From Halomonas sp. S3-1-1 (GTDB lineage: Bacteria; Pseudomonadota; Gammaproteobacteria; Pseudomonadales; Halomonadaceae), in contig NZ_JALGBZ010000004.1 in assembly GCF_023757625.1 (NCBI RefSeq), positions 310,001-374,000 of the forward strand: DNA of 64,000 nucleotides, in the 5' to 3' direction. The first letter of the stretch is position 1, and the number at the start of each line of letters is the position of its first letter. Shown here one piece after another: positions 15,004 to 23,405 of the stretch. The notes beneath the pieces are model-generated. The model had not been told where the DNA came from, searched no databases, and worked only from the letters and a program-made list of their open reading frames with translations. Made by a program: the position numbers and the translations under genes.

Positions 15004-15910
15004 CAGCGCTAACCCTGTGCAGACCACTCGGCAACGACAGCGAGCGTTCCAGCAGATACGGCAGGCACTCGCCGGAATTCAGCGCGGTGTGCTGGATCGG
15101 TTCGAGCAGATCGGGCGCCGCGAAGTGGCAGCCAACGCCGCCGGGGACGGCCGCACCTACGAATACCTGCTCGACGCGTACATCCTCGACGACATGAACG
15201 GCTACATTGCCGCGCTGATCAACGAGCTGGTGATGCGAGCGGTCAACGGCGAACCCATCGTTGTCGGCCAGGCCGAGCTGGCCTATCAGCAGAGCACGGC
15301 GTCGTCGGTAGTGAGCATGGCCGCCCAGACCGAGGCCTTTCGGCGGACGGTTGAAGAAACGCTCGTCTTGGCGCCCTATCGTAACCGCGTGGCCCTGCTC
15401 CGCGCCCGCGTGTTCGAAGAGATGCAGGGGTTCAGTGATCAGCTGCGCACCGAGCTCGCCCGGACGCTTGCCGATGGCATGGCGCGGGGCCAGTCGCCGC
15501 GGGAGATTGCCCGTCAGGTAAAAGCGCGAATCGGTGTGCGCGCTCTAGAAGACGGCAGCAAGACCGGCGCCCGGGCCCGGGCCGAGCGAATTGCGCGCAC
15601 CGAGATCAACGTCGCCCACCGTCGAGCGATCTGGGAGGAAGACGCGCAGGCCAACGCCGAGGGCATCCGCACCCGGTTACTCTGGGTCTCGGCGCTGTCA
15701 GCCACCACCAGGCCAACGCACGCCAGCCGCCATGGCCGCGTCTACACCCGCGCCGAGGTACAAGAGTTCTACGCTCGCGATGGTAACGCCATCAACTGCA
15801 AATGCACCCAGGTGGCTATCCTCGTTGACGAGAATGGCAAGCCGCTATCCAACGCACTACCAGCCAAGCTACAGTTGCAGGGTCAGAAGTTCTTCAAGGT
15901 AGCCGCGTGA
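14975..15910 (+). CDS. Head morphogenesis protein, Mu F-like
   Basis: 311 residues from the ATG at 14975, chosen for its GGAGGG Shine-Dalgarno; it overlaps the portal gene by 29 nt. The C-terminal half contains ARAERIARTEINVAHRRAIW and DGNAINCKCTQVAI, the conserved core of the Mu gpF / SPP1 gp7 family. It is a minor capsid protein tied to the portal and needed for proper DNA ejection or head assembly. Confidence 0.88.
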   Translation: MARQPVLPRNSANPVQTTRQRQRAFQQIRQALAGIQRGVLDRFEQIGRREVAANAAGDGRTYEYLLDAYILDDMNGYIAALINELVMRAVNGEPIVVGQAELAYQQSTASSVVSMAAQTEAFRRTVEETLVLAPYRNRVALLRARVFEEMQGFSDQLRTELARTLADGMARGQSPREIARQVKARIGVRALEDGSKTGARARAERIARTEINVAHRRAIWEEDAQANAEGIRTRLLWVSALSATTRPTHASRHGRVYTRAEVQEFYARDGNAINCKCTQVAILVDENGKPLSNALPAKLQLQGQKFFKVAA

Positions 15911-16098
15911 CCGACCAGACTCACATGATCGTCCTCGTACAAGGTCAGTTCGAGTACCGGCGCATCGCCGAGTATCGGCTTATGGCTGATGAGTGCGGGC
16001 GGCTGCGGAATCGCGCAGTCCCTGAGCTCGAGCCCGGCGAGGTGCTGTCGGTCGTTCCAGGAAATTCGATGTATCGGATCGTAAAGCATCCTATGTAA
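15907..16098 (+). CDS. Small phage protein of unknown function
   Basis: 63 residues (MTDQTHMIVLVQGQFEYRRI...), with a 4-nt overlap with the head-morphogenesis gene, so expressed with it. No recognised domain; possibly a small beta-sheet protein. Confidence 0.5.
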   Translation: MTDQTHMIVLVQGQFEYRRIAEYRLMADECGRLRNRAVPELEPGEVLSVVPGNSMYRIVKHPM

Positions 16099-16162
16099 TC
16101 AAGACTTATGACACGACACATAACACGTTACATTTAGGGCTTACATCTTGAAGGAGCCCACC

Positions 16163-16606
16163 ATGATTCATAAGCAATTCAGCTGGAGTGAAGTAAAGTA
16201 TTCGGAGTTTACTGTTGAGGGTCTAACGGTATTTGATGATCAACGGAGCAAGCTGATATCTCAATCCATATGGGGCTGCACAAATTCTCAGGCAGACCCT
16301 CTCCAAGCCATACCTGAGCTGAGCTTTCTGACGCTTTCAGCGAAAGTACATGGCATCAATATCTACAATCTCATGGCCAGAAACACAAACAGCATGTACT
16401 ACGGGCATGAGATCGATGCAGATGTCTATTCAGAGATGGAAGCATTTGATTACCTTGCTCTATGGAAAGCACCCAGCGGTGTAGTTCATGTTCTATTGAT
16501 GAAAGACAACTTAGAAGTATTGAAGGCATTCTCAGAATTGGCATCACATCTAAAAAACTATGAGCCAGCTCCGATAAAGGCTGACCTAGCCCGTAAATCA
16601 CCCTAG
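16163..16606 (+). CDS. Orphan cargo protein inserted in the head operon
   Basis: 147 residues from the ATG at 16163 (GAAGGAG before it). No membrane segment, signal peptide or known motif; aromatic-rich and acidic. The gene and its 60-bp A+T-rich leader are clearly less G+C-rich than the head genes, and two terminators follow at once. This fits a moron with its own promoter. It is not needed by the usual head-gene scheme. Function unknown. Confidence 0.55.
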   Translation: MIHKQFSWSEVKYSEFTVEGLTVFDDQRSKLISQSIWGCTNSQADPLQAIPELSFLTLSAKVHGINIYNLMARNTNSMYYGHEIDADVYSEMEAFDYLALWKAPSGVVHVLLMKDNLEVLKAFSELASHLKNYEPAPIKADLARKSP

Positions 16607-16610
16607 ATAA

Positions 16611-16671
16611 AAGCCCAGCCTCGCGCTGGGCTTTTTCATCCTTAGCCCTGCCCTAACCGGCAGGGCTTTTT
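16611..16671 (+). terminator. Tandem intrinsic terminators after the orphan gene
   Basis: Hairpin 1: GCCCAGC/GCTGGGC with five T (16611-16636). Hairpin 2: AGCCCTGCC/GGCAGGGCT, loop of six, with a T-run (16644-16671). Only 16 bp separate the second from the DUF2213 start, so late transcription must pass both. Confidence 0.85.
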
Positions 16672-16687
16672 CGTATCTGGAGGACGC

Positions 16688-17818
16688 ATGACCACGAAGC
16701 ATGCCCACATCGTGACGCGTGTGAATGCGTCGCAGATCAAGAAAGAGACCATCAACGGCGAGCCTCACTACCGCATTCCGTCAGCCACCCTGCCTGATGA
16801 CTGCGTGATGAATGGCGGGCTCTACAGCGCCGCCGAGATCGAGGCCAGCTACAAGGGCCTCGAAGGCACGCCGGCGCCGCTCGGTCACCCCAAGGTCGGC
16901 AATCAGTTCGTGCCCGCCCGCTCGCCACACGCGATCAACAAGCACTGGATCGGCGCCTGGAACGAGAACGTAAGGCGCGAAGGCGGCCGTGTGCTGCTCG
17001 ACAAGGTGGTGAACATCCGCGTCGCCAATCAGACCCCCGAGGGTCGCGAGCTGATCCAGGCCATCGAGAAGCAGGCGCCGATTCACACCTCGACCGGCTT
17101 GGAGCTCGAGATCAAGGTGGCGAACGGCGAGAGCCGCGGCAAGAAGTACACCTGGTCGGCTCACAACATGCAATTCGACCACGACGCCATCCTGATCGGC
17201 GAGCCCGGGGCGGCCACCCCCGACGAGGGCGTGGGCATGTTCGTCAACGCCGCCGGCGACGAAGCCGAAGTGCTGCAGGCGAACGTCGAGTTCAGCGACG
17301 ACGAGGAGTACGAGATCACTGCCGCCGCCGAGCACATTCTCCGCTTGGCCGACCGCGCCGAGCAGCGTGAACAGAACAAGGGCCGCCTCGACAAGCTTGT
17401 CACGGTCATCAAGAGCGCTTTCGGGGGCGCGCAGGCTGAAAGCTCCCAGACCACTACCGCAAACGCAGCAGCCCCGGAGGGCGATATGTCACTGACGAAA
17501 GAAGACGTCATCAGCGCCGTAAACGAAGCGATGAAGGCTCGCGATGAGCAGATCACATCGCTGATGAACGGCCAGAAGGAACAGGGCGAGACCATCAAGG
17601 CTTTGAAGGCCAACGCCGACGCGGCCGCCAAAGCCGAGAGCGCCAAGCTCGATGACAAGCTTAAGGCCAATGGCTGGACCGATGCCGAGCTCGAGGGCAT
17701 GACGGCCAACGCCAAGCAGAAGGTGGTGAACAGCCTGCAGCCCAGCCACGGCTTCCACCTTCCCGCCGGTTTCGCTGGTAACCAGCAGGCCGAAGACACC
17801 AACACCCTGCCGGAGTAA
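16688..17818 (+). CDS. DUF2213 prohead protease with C-terminal scaffold region
   Basis: 376 residues. Residues 1-190 are a DUF2213 domain, a family linked to capsid maturation proteases: conserved APLGHPK, NIRVANQTPEGREL, THTSTGLE-like and FDHDAILIGEPGA segments. Residues 200-265 are acidic and linker-like, and 267-376 form a helical scaffold-like domain (SLTKEDVISAVNEAMKARDE). An internal ribosome-binding site and ATG at residue 267 could produce the scaffold alone. It follows the tandem terminators and precedes the decoration and capsid genes. Confidence 0.8.
   Translation: MTTKHAHIVTRVNASQIKKETINGEPHYRIPSATLPDDCVMNGGLYSAAEIEASYKGLEGTPAPLGHPKVGNQFVPARSPHAINKHWIGAWNENVRREGGRVLLDKVVNIRVANQTPEGRELIQAIEKQAPIHTSTGLELEIKVANGESRGKKYTWSAHNMQFDHDAILIGEPGAATPDEGVGMFVNAAGDEAEVLQANVEFSDDEEYEITAAAEHILRLADRAEQREQNKGRLDKLVTVIKSAFGGAQAESSQTTTANAAAPEGDMSLTKEDVISAVNEAMKARDEQITSLMNGQKEQGETIKALKANADAAAKAESAKLDDKLKANGWTDAELEGMTANAKQKVVNSLQPSHGFHLPAGFAGNQQAEDTNTLPE
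17486..17818 (+). CDS. Putative internal-start scaffold protein nested in the protease gene
   Basis: In frame with the DUF2213 gene, ATG 17486 is preceded by GGAGGG 4 nt upstream and opens a 110-residue, charged helical protein (MSLTKEDVISAVNEAMK...). Nested in-frame scaffolds within protease genes are known, for example lambda C/Nu3. The strong internal Shine-Dalgarno at a domain border is the evidence; expression is not proven. Confidence 0.5.
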   Translation: MSLTKEDVISAVNEAMKARDEQITSLMNGQKEQGETIKALKANADAAAKAESAKLDDKLKANGWTDAELEGMTANAKQKVVNSLQPSHGFHLPAGFAGNQQAEDTNTLPE

Positions 17819-17821
17819 GCC

Positions 17822-18280
17822 ATGAGTAATTACACGCAATGGGGTAAGAACGTCATTTTCTGCGGCCCGGCGCAAATGCTCGAGCAGGCGAACCGCAAGG
17901 AGTCGCCGGTCGCTGGTCCTTACCTTCCGGGCACCGTGGTGCACTATGACGAGGCACAAGGTGAGTTCGTGGCAGGCGCCGGTTCCGTTTCCTACGTTCT
18001 CGACCGTGATCACTTGGGCGGCGGTTTCGTAAGCACAGCCTACGCCGATGACGACCTAGCTACCGCTTTCTGGCCAGAGCCTAAGCTCGTGCTGAATGTA
18101 CGAACCGCCGCAGGCCTGGATATCCAGGAAGACGAACCGATGTACATCGGCGCCGATGGCGTGCTGACCAACGCAGCTCCGGAAGCTACGGACGGCGAGA
18201 CGCTGAAACCGTACTGCTATTCAGCCGAAACAATCCAGACGGGCAGCGAGATCGAGCTCGTGGCCCAGAAGTTCATCTAA
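17822..18280 (+). CDS. Head decoration / minor structural protein
   Basis: 152 residues, beta-rich, no TM. It lies 3 nt after the protease/scaffold gene and 12 nt before the major capsid gene, where head decoration proteins are encoded (lambda D position). The N-terminal region is followed by a barrel-like part (VLNVRTAAGLDIQEDEPMYIGADG) seen in decoration-type proteins. Assignment mainly from position. Confidence 0.6.
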   Translation: MSNYTQWGKNVIFCGPAQMLEQANRKESPVAGPYLPGTVVHYDEAQGEFVAGAGSVSYVLDRDHLGGGFVSTAYADDDLATAFWPEPKLVLNVRTAAGLDIQEDEPMYIGADGVLTNAAPEATDGETLKPYCYSAETIQTGSEIELVAQKFI

Positions 18281-18292
18281 GGAGCGCGCGAA

Positions 18293-19363
18293 ATGCCGAG
18301 CTATTTCTTCGACCGAGGTCAATGCGCACAGAATGCGAGCTTGCGCGGACAGTATGATTTCCTGCAGGCCCAGCGTGCCTTCCAGCGCAACAGTGAGAGC
18401 GCCTGGGCCTCCATCCCGATGCCAGGCATGGCCTGTAACGCTGCCGCCCCGGTCCCGTATCCAGTCTATGCGCAAATGGACACGCAGACCAAGCGTGTCA
18501 TGGCTGAGCCTGGCAGCGAAACTCTGCTGCTGGACCTCATGCCTCTGGCTCTGCCGTTGGGCTTCGGCACCATGGTTCACCAGTACAAGCAAATCGGTGA
18601 TGGCGGCGCAGTAACCACCAGCATGTCGGGCCTAGAGCCAGTGCCGAATGATCAGACAGAGCACAACTACGATTCGGCGCTGGTTCCGGTTCACCAGTCG
18701 GGCTATTACCGCGAAGCTCGCGAGATGGCGGGCCTGACCGAAGCGGGCTGGAGCACTCTGCTGGATGACCAGGAAGCGTCGACCCGGACTGTGCGCAAGC
18801 GCATGTCCGACTACCTCTTGGACGGCGCCGTGGACAAAAACGGGCGCCCACTGCGTTTCAAGGGCGTGGAGTCCTACGGCGTGCGTACGTCCAAGCACAC
18901 CGTAAAAGTCGCGCTATCGGTCGACCTCACGTCCCTGCAGACCGCACCGGACACCGTCCGAAACCAGTTTATCGCTCTGCGCGACAGACTGCGCGTGGAT
19001 AACCGCGTAGACGGTGACGTCACTGTGTACGTCTCCAACGAGATCGAAGCCACGCTGGACCGCTACTACGTGATGGAAGGAGTCATCACAGCCACCCGCA
19101 GCCTGCGCCAAGAGCTTGAGAGCCTGGCCGGTATCGGTGCGATCAAGCCGCTGTCGAAGCTGAAGGGTAACCAACTCCTGATGGGCGCCGTTCGCCGCGA
19201 GTATATCCGCCCGCTTCTCGGCCAGGCTGTTTCAAATCTCGCCCTGCCGCGTAACCAGCCCTTTGCCCGCCACCAGTTCATGGTCTGGTCTGCAATGGGC
19301 TTGGAAATGCAGGTAGACATCGATGGCCGTTCCGGCTGGCTATACGCCGCTTCTGAAGAATAA
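18293..19363 (+). CDS. Major capsid protein
   Basis: 356 residues, with GGAGCGCG before the ATG. It lies directly after protease/scaffold and decoration genes. Segments such as LLLDLMPLALPLGFGTMVHQ, HQSGYYREAREMAGLTEAGW and IRPLLGQAVSNLALPRNQPF are as found in HK97-fold capsid proteins of the DUF2184/DUF6260 group. No cleavable delta domain is obvious, which fits the separate scaffold. Confidence 0.82.
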   Translation: MPSYFFDRGQCAQNASLRGQYDFLQAQRAFQRNSESAWASIPMPGMACNAAAPVPYPVYAQMDTQTKRVMAEPGSETLLLDLMPLALPLGFGTMVHQYKQIGDGGAVTTSMSGLEPVPNDQTEHNYDSALVPVHQSGYYREAREMAGLTEAGWSTLLDDQEASTRTVRKRMSDYLLDGAVDKNGRPLRFKGVESYGVRTSKHTVKVALSVDLTSLQTAPDTVRNQFIALRDRLRVDNRVDGDVTVYVSNEIEATLDRYYVMEGVITATRSLRQELESLAGIGAIKPLSKLKGNQLLMGAVRREYIRPLLGQAVSNLALPRNQPFARHQFMVWSAMGLEMQVDIDGRSGWLYAASEE

Positions 19364-19395
19364 CCACGGCCCCTACGGGGGCCAAGGAGAACATC

Positions 19396-19746
19396 ATGGG
19401 TAAGCAAGCAACTGTCCGCGTCACGCAATCCAACCTCTACCGCACGAACAAGGATGGCAATGTGCACCGCTGCGCCATTGGCGAGCGCTTTACGGTGACG
19501 CTCAGCAATAAGGGCGAGATCCCGCTGATCTACCGCGGCAAGGTCGAGCTCGACGATCGCCCGGCACTGACGACCGATCAGGCGGCAGGGCCAGCGCGGG
19601 AGACTGGCGCCGACGCCGACGAACAGCGCCGCCAGTTCCTGCTGGACGAAATCGAGCAAATGAGCGGTACCCGCCCTGGCGCGCGCACGAAGCTCGAAAC
19701 CCTCGAGACGAAATTCGAGGAAGCTAAACTCGCCGAGAAGGACTGA
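19396..19746 (+). CDS. Phage structural-region protein, unknown
   Basis: 116 residues; AAGGAG before the ATG. The N-terminal half is beta-rich (VRVTQSNLYRTNKDGNVHR), and the C-terminal half a charged helix (about 75-114). Its position between capsid and connector genes suggests a head-completion or accessory role. No specific family recognised. Confidence 0.55.
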   Translation: MGKQATVRVTQSNLYRTNKDGNVHRCAIGERFTVTLSNKGEIPLIYRGKVELDDRPALTTDQAAGPARETGADADEQRRQFLLDEIEQMSGTRPGARTKLETLETKFEEAKLAEKD

Positions 19747-19749
19747 CCT

Positions 19750-20142
19750 ATGGCTGCCAGGATCACCGTGGACGATGTCCGGAGCTACGGCATCACCGGC
19801 GCCGATGCGATGCTCCGCGACTTTATCGCGGTGATCGATGGCGCCAATGCCTGCCTGGACAAGAGCCGGGTGGCTGAGGCCACTCAGCGGATCCTAAAGA
19901 TCAACGCTGTGGGGCACTTGGCCACGCTTGCCAGCGGCGGACAGATTCGCAGCCAGTCGGCGCCCAGCGGCGCCTCGCGGTCGTTCGCCACACCTAATGG
20001 CGCAGGCATCGACTCCACCAACTGGGGGTCGGCGCTGCGATCACTGGACACCACCGGCTGTGTCACGCGGCTACTGCAGTCGGACAAGACGCGGCCATTT
20101 GTTGCCGTGGCGGGCCCGGGGCGCCGCCGGGAGGAGACATGA
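19750..20142 (+). CDS. Head-tail connector protein
   Basis: 130 residues, helical at the N-terminus (ITVDDVRSYGITGADAMLRD) with a Ser/Gly-rich loop (SQSAPSGASRSFA), as in small adaptor proteins that attach under the portal. It is 3 nt after the previous gene and overlaps the next by 4 nt. The call rests on size, order and overall pattern. Confidence 0.6.
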   Translation: MAARITVDDVRSYGITGADAMLRDFIAVIDGANACLDKSRVAEATQRILKINAVGHLATLASGGQIRSQSAPSGASRSFATPNGAGIDSTNWGSALRSLDTTGCVTRLLQSDKTRPFVAVAGPGRRREET

Positions 20143-20486
20143 GCGCAACAGCGCGATGGACTTACACCAACCAGGCGACACTCTGGCTCCAGACCGGTAA
20201 GCGCGACCCGTACACGCGCGAGCCGCTCTTTGATGGCCCGCACGTCATCGCCTGCACCTTCAAGAACATGGGCGAGACCCAAACGGACGATAGCGGCCAG
20301 CAGTTCGTGCCGCGCGACACCGTATGGCACGAGAACCCGCTGGCGATCCAGGTGGGCGACCGGGTCGTCATTGGCGCCGCAATCGAGGATGCGGCGCCGC
20401 CGGCAACGGCCAAAGCGATTAAGAAAGTGGGCGGCTGGGATATGAGCCCTTTTGGTGAGGCGCCGGATTATGTACTCTTCACGTAA
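20139..20486 (+). CDS. Head closure / neck protein
   Basis: 115 residues, beta-rich, with 4-nt overlap with the connector gene. The order adaptor, closure, gp10-like, terminator, tube is standard for siphovirus necks, and this gene fills the closure slot. No motif beyond that. Confidence 0.55.
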   Translation: MSATARWTYTNQATLWLQTGKRDPYTREPLFDGPHVIACTFKNMGETQTDDSGQQFVPRDTVWHENPLAIQVGDRVVIGAAIEDAAPPATAKAIKKVGGWDMSPFGEAPDYVLFT

Positions 20487-20853
20487 CATTCAAGAGTATA
20501 TAGCTACTCCAGACCGTTCCAACAATTGAGCCGAAACAGATAGCCAACGCATAGGCGCCAACCTCTCGAGATGAGAAGAGCAACGCGCACTGAAAACAAA
20601 GTGGTGCGAGCAAGCCGTACAACTGTTTTTGATCATATCCATCTCTATATACAAACGTGATCGCTAAGGCTAGACAGAGTAAGACGGTTGCGAATAGTAG
20701 ATTAATCCAATGGTAGCGTTTCGACTTTCTTTCTGTGCGTTTCATCCAACAATCTGCTGCTTTCATACGGCCTTCCACTGCTTCCATACGACCTTCTAAA
20801 ATTTTAATTTTTTTCTTAAGAAGCGATGGTTTATTCCTTCGACAAGTAAACAT
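20479..20853 (-). CDS. Antisense coiled-coil membrane protein (moron)
   Basis: 124 residues from the ATG at 20853, chosen for its AGGAAGGG Shine-Dalgarno (an in-frame GTG at 20889 lacks one). A basic N-terminus and a heptad-like helix (about 13-40, with a repeated EGRM-A motif) are followed by three membrane helices. It is A+T-rich and transcribed against the neck genes, overlapping the closure gene stop by 8 bp. It splits an otherwise tightly packed neck operon, so it is a recent insertion. Possible surface or injection exclusion function; unproven. Confidence 0.55.
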   Translation of the reverse strand: MFTCRRNKPSLLKKKIKILEGRMEAVEGRMKAADCWMKRTERKSKRYHWINLLFATVLLCLALAITFVYRDGYDQKQLYGLLAPLCFQCALLFSSREVGAYALAICFGSIVGTVWSSYILLNVT

Positions 20854-20910
20854 GCAGCCCTTCCTGTTTCGTCTTATAAAACTCAGCACTTTTACACGGA
20901 AGTACCATTT

Positions 20911-21273
20911 ATGTCAGTACGAGGCGGCCGGAACGTCCGGCGAAATTTCTCGCGCGTCGTCAGCCGCATCGCTGGCCCGCTTACCGATCGAGTCGTCACC
21001 GAGGTCCTGATCATCGGCGAAGGCTACGCCGTCAACCTGACGCCGGTCGACACATCCAACCTGGTCAACAGCCGATTCCGCCAGATCACCAACACCGCCA
21101 CCGGCACTGTCGGGGTCGTGGTCTACACCGCCGCTTACGCTGCAGAGGTGCATGATGCCGGCCCCAAAAACTGGAAGAAGGCAGCCGCCGAAGACCGATT
21201 CCTCGAGCGAGGCTTCGAGCGGGATGGGCGAGCTGATATCGAGACCCACTTGGCGAGGAGCTACCGAGTATGA
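20911..21273 (+). CDS. Neck / tail completion protein, HK97 gp10-like
   Basis: 120 residues. VDTSNLVNSRFRQ and YTAAYAAEVHDAGPKNW with FLERGFE match the conserved pattern of HK97-gp10-like proteins, which join the head and tail. GGAAG precedes the ATG, and a 4-nt overlap links it to the tail terminator gene. Confidence 0.78.
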   Translation: MSVRGGRNVRRNFSRVVSRIAGPLTDRVVTEVLIIGEGYAVNLTPVDTSNLVNSRFRQITNTATGTVGVVVYTAAYAAEVHDAGPKNWKKAAAEDRFLERGFERDGRADIETHLARSYRV

Positions 21274-21635
21274 ACGCACTTCGCGTGCTTCACGATCACC
21301 TCGCCGCGGGCGAGCAACTGACCGGCCTAGAGCCGGTTTTTTTTCGCCTCTATCCCGAGAACACCGAGGCCGGTGCCGCTGACTCGATCCTGTTCCGACC
21401 CGACGCCGGCGCCGCGCCCAGCGAGCTCATGCAACAGCCAGGCGTGACGCTCGCCATCTGTACCGAGCGCCCTGACATCGGCTACGAGCGAGCCGGGGCC
21501 ATTCGCGATTACCTGCTCGCCCACCATACCGCCAGCGGCGTGTGCAATTTCCAGATCCTGGCCGACGTCGTTGGCCCCTCCACGCTCGAATCCGGGCGAT
21601 CACTCTACGAACTCAACGTCCGCGTTTGGACATAG
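21270..21635 (+). CDS. Tail terminator protein (gpU-like)
   Basis: 121 residues. ICTERPDIGYERAGAIRDYL and the C-terminal GRSLYELNVRVW are typical of minor tail/tail terminator proteins that cap the tail tube. It lies between the gp10-like gene and the tube gene. Confidence 0.7.
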   Translation: MNALRVLHDHLAAGEQLTGLEPVFFRLYPENTEAGAADSILFRPDAGAAPSELMQQPGVTLAICTERPDIGYERAGAIRDYLLAHHTASGVCNFQILADVVGPSTLESGRSLYELNVRVWT

Positions 21636-21644
21636 GAGCCATCC

Positions 21645-22130
21645 ATGGCAATGGAACAGATTCAGAAATACCTGGGCCGCGAAGTGCTGGTCGAGTACGC
21701 CAAGTCCGACCCGACCGGCAGCGAAGCCAACTGGCTGGTGATCGGCGCGATGCGCGGCAAGGAATGGGGCGCTGAGTGGCAGACCACCGACGCCACCACT
21801 GACGACAGCCCGAACCTGACGCAAGAGAACCTGGTGACCTACAAGTCGAGCGACATCAGCTTCGACGGACTGGCCACCAAGGACACGACCAAGAACGTCG
21901 ACGCGCTCGAGGAGTACGTCAACGAGCCGGCGGCAAACGGCAGCCCGACCGGCTACCCGAATATCTGGCTGCGTATCACGGTTCCGCGCGGCGACAATCA
22001 GCTGCGCACCTACACCGGCACCGCGCTGCTGACCTCGTTCCGCAACAACGCGCCGCATGACGACGTGGCTTCATGGACGCTGGAGGGCAACAGCTTTGCC
22101 TACACCATCGACACCGCAACGGCGGGCTAA
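21645..22130 (+). CDS. Major tail tube protein
   Basis: 161 residues, beta-rich. It opens with MAMEQIQKYLGREVLVEYAK and ends WTLEGNSFAYTIDTATAG, a single tube domain without an Ig-like extension. It follows the terminator gene, and a GGAG site precedes the start. Confidence 0.8.
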   Translation: MAMEQIQKYLGREVLVEYAKSDPTGSEANWLVIGAMRGKEWGAEWQTTDATTDDSPNLTQENLVTYKSSDISFDGLATKDTTKNVDALEEYVNEPAANGSPTGYPNIWLRITVPRGDNQLRTYTGTALLTSFRNNAPHDDVASWTLEGNSFAYTIDTATAG

Positions 22131-22701
22131 CGTCTACGCTGGCGAGGTCTTGGTATCGTGGCAGGGGCGGGATTGGCTGTTCCGCCCTACCCTCGCCGCG
22201 ATGGCCGAGCTCGGTGAGCCAGCGGAGATCGTTCGGCTACTCGCCCGGGTGCAATCGCCCGGTGCCGATGGCTTTGCCGCGGCGCTGGCCGTGCTGCGCG
22301 CCTGCTACGCAAACTACGACGATATTAGCCCGCTGATCGGCTTCTTCAAGGATGTGCGCGGACGGCTTCGATATGTCATGGGCGCCCTGCCATTGCAAAA
22401 CATTCATGTGCTGGGCGCCAAGCTGGCTATTGCTGGGATCGTGGGCGCCCCCAAGCCGCGCAAAGGTGGCGGCAAGCCCATGGATACCTTCGACCCTGCC
22501 GAATTCGTGGGCGTCGCGCAGGCTCACCTAGGACTATCCTCCGGTGAAGCCTGGTCGCTGACCATGATCGAGTTCCAGCGCGCTATGGATGCAAAATTCC
22601 CTGAAGCAGACAGCAAGAAATCGGAGCAGCCGACCGAAGAGGAAACGGCGGCGACGGTGAACCATATCATGCAGCTGCGACGGCGCATCAAGGAGGGTTA
22701 A
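22096..22701 (+). CDS. Tail assembly chaperone (DUF6246-like)
   Basis: 201 residues if it starts at TTG 22096, which has GGAGGG 8 nt upstream; the only in-frame ATG (22057) has no ribosome-binding site. Recognisable protein begins near AGEVLVSWQGRDWLF. The body (LAAMAELGEPAEIVRLLARV, ACYANYDDISPLIGF) is helical, and the C-terminus is charged, like chaperones that coat the tape measure. It overlaps the tube gene. The usual frameshifted second product is not seen; a five-gene cargo block separates it from the tape measure. Confidence 0.7.
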   Translation: MPTPSTPQRRANVYAGEVLVSWQGRDWLFRPTLAAMAELGEPAEIVRLLARVQSPGADGFAAALAVLRACYANYDDISPLIGFFKDVRGRLRYVMGALPLQNIHVLGAKLAIAGIVGAPKPRKGGGKPMDTFDPAEFVGVAQAHLGLSSGEAWSLTMIEFQRAMDAKFPEADSKKSEQPTEEETAATVNHIMQLRRRIKEG

Positions 22702-22847
22702 GAAAACAATTACAGGGGCTTTCTTAGTAATGTATTGATAGCAAATTATACGAATAGAAATTGCCTTGAAAGCCGATCTACTTGCAATTATGCTGCCCAT
22801 CGCTCAAAAATGAGTAGTAGCCTAACCAGGCCTCCGGGAGGTGCATA

Positions 22848-23405
22848 ATGTTCAGCGAAGCAAAAGTGGCGCAGATGGCAGCGTTTTTCCTCGATAGAAG
22901 TGAGGGACGTATGCCTTATCTGAAGCTCATGAAGCTCCTGTACCTCGCTGACCGTGAGTGTTTAAACCGGTATGGGTACACAATTTCTGACGACCGCATG
23001 GTTTCTATGCCGCATGGCCCAGTCCTTTCTCGCACTTACGACTTGATGAAGGGTACGAGTCAGGGCGAATGGGATGAGTGGATAGCTGACGAGGCTAACT
23101 ACGAGGTATCCCTCAGAAAGCCGGTTGATCATGAAGATGAATACTTCTTTCTTGAGCTAAGTGTCGCTGACACAGAGATCATGGATCATGTGTATGAACA
23201 ATTCGGGCACATGCAGAGGTTTGAGCTCAGAGATTATACTCACGATCACTGCCAAGAGTGGAAAGACCCTCATGGCAGTTCGCGCCCTATTACCCCCTAC
23301 GAAATATTTAGGGCTTTAGGACGAAATGATGATGAGGCGAGGGCATCTGCCGGACAGCTGCATGCGCACAGGCAGCTAAGCCAAAAGATGGCCGATTATC
23401 TCTAA
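22848..23405 (+). CDS. Panacea-domain antitoxin (DUF4065 / SocA-like)
   Basis: 185 residues, GGGAGG 7 nt before the ATG. Residues 24-65 (PYLKLMKLLYLADRECLNRY, then DDRMVSMPHGPVLSRTYDLM) are the diagnostic core of the Panacea/DUF4065 domain, which acts as a hyperpromiscuous antitoxin domain in PanAT toxin-antitoxin systems. The next gene overlaps its stop by 1 nt (TAATG), the coupling expected for such a pair. A+T-richer than the tail genes, with its own A+T-rich leader at 22702-22847. Confidence 0.85.
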   Translation: MFSEAKVAQMAAFFLDRSEGRMPYLKLMKLLYLADRECLNRYGYTISDDRMVSMPHGPVLSRTYDLMKGTSQGEWDEWIADEANYEVSLRKPVDHEDEYFFLELSVADTEIMDHVYEQFGHMQRFELRDYTHDHCQEWKDPHGSSRPITPYEIFRALGRNDDEARASAGQLHAHRQLSQKMADYL

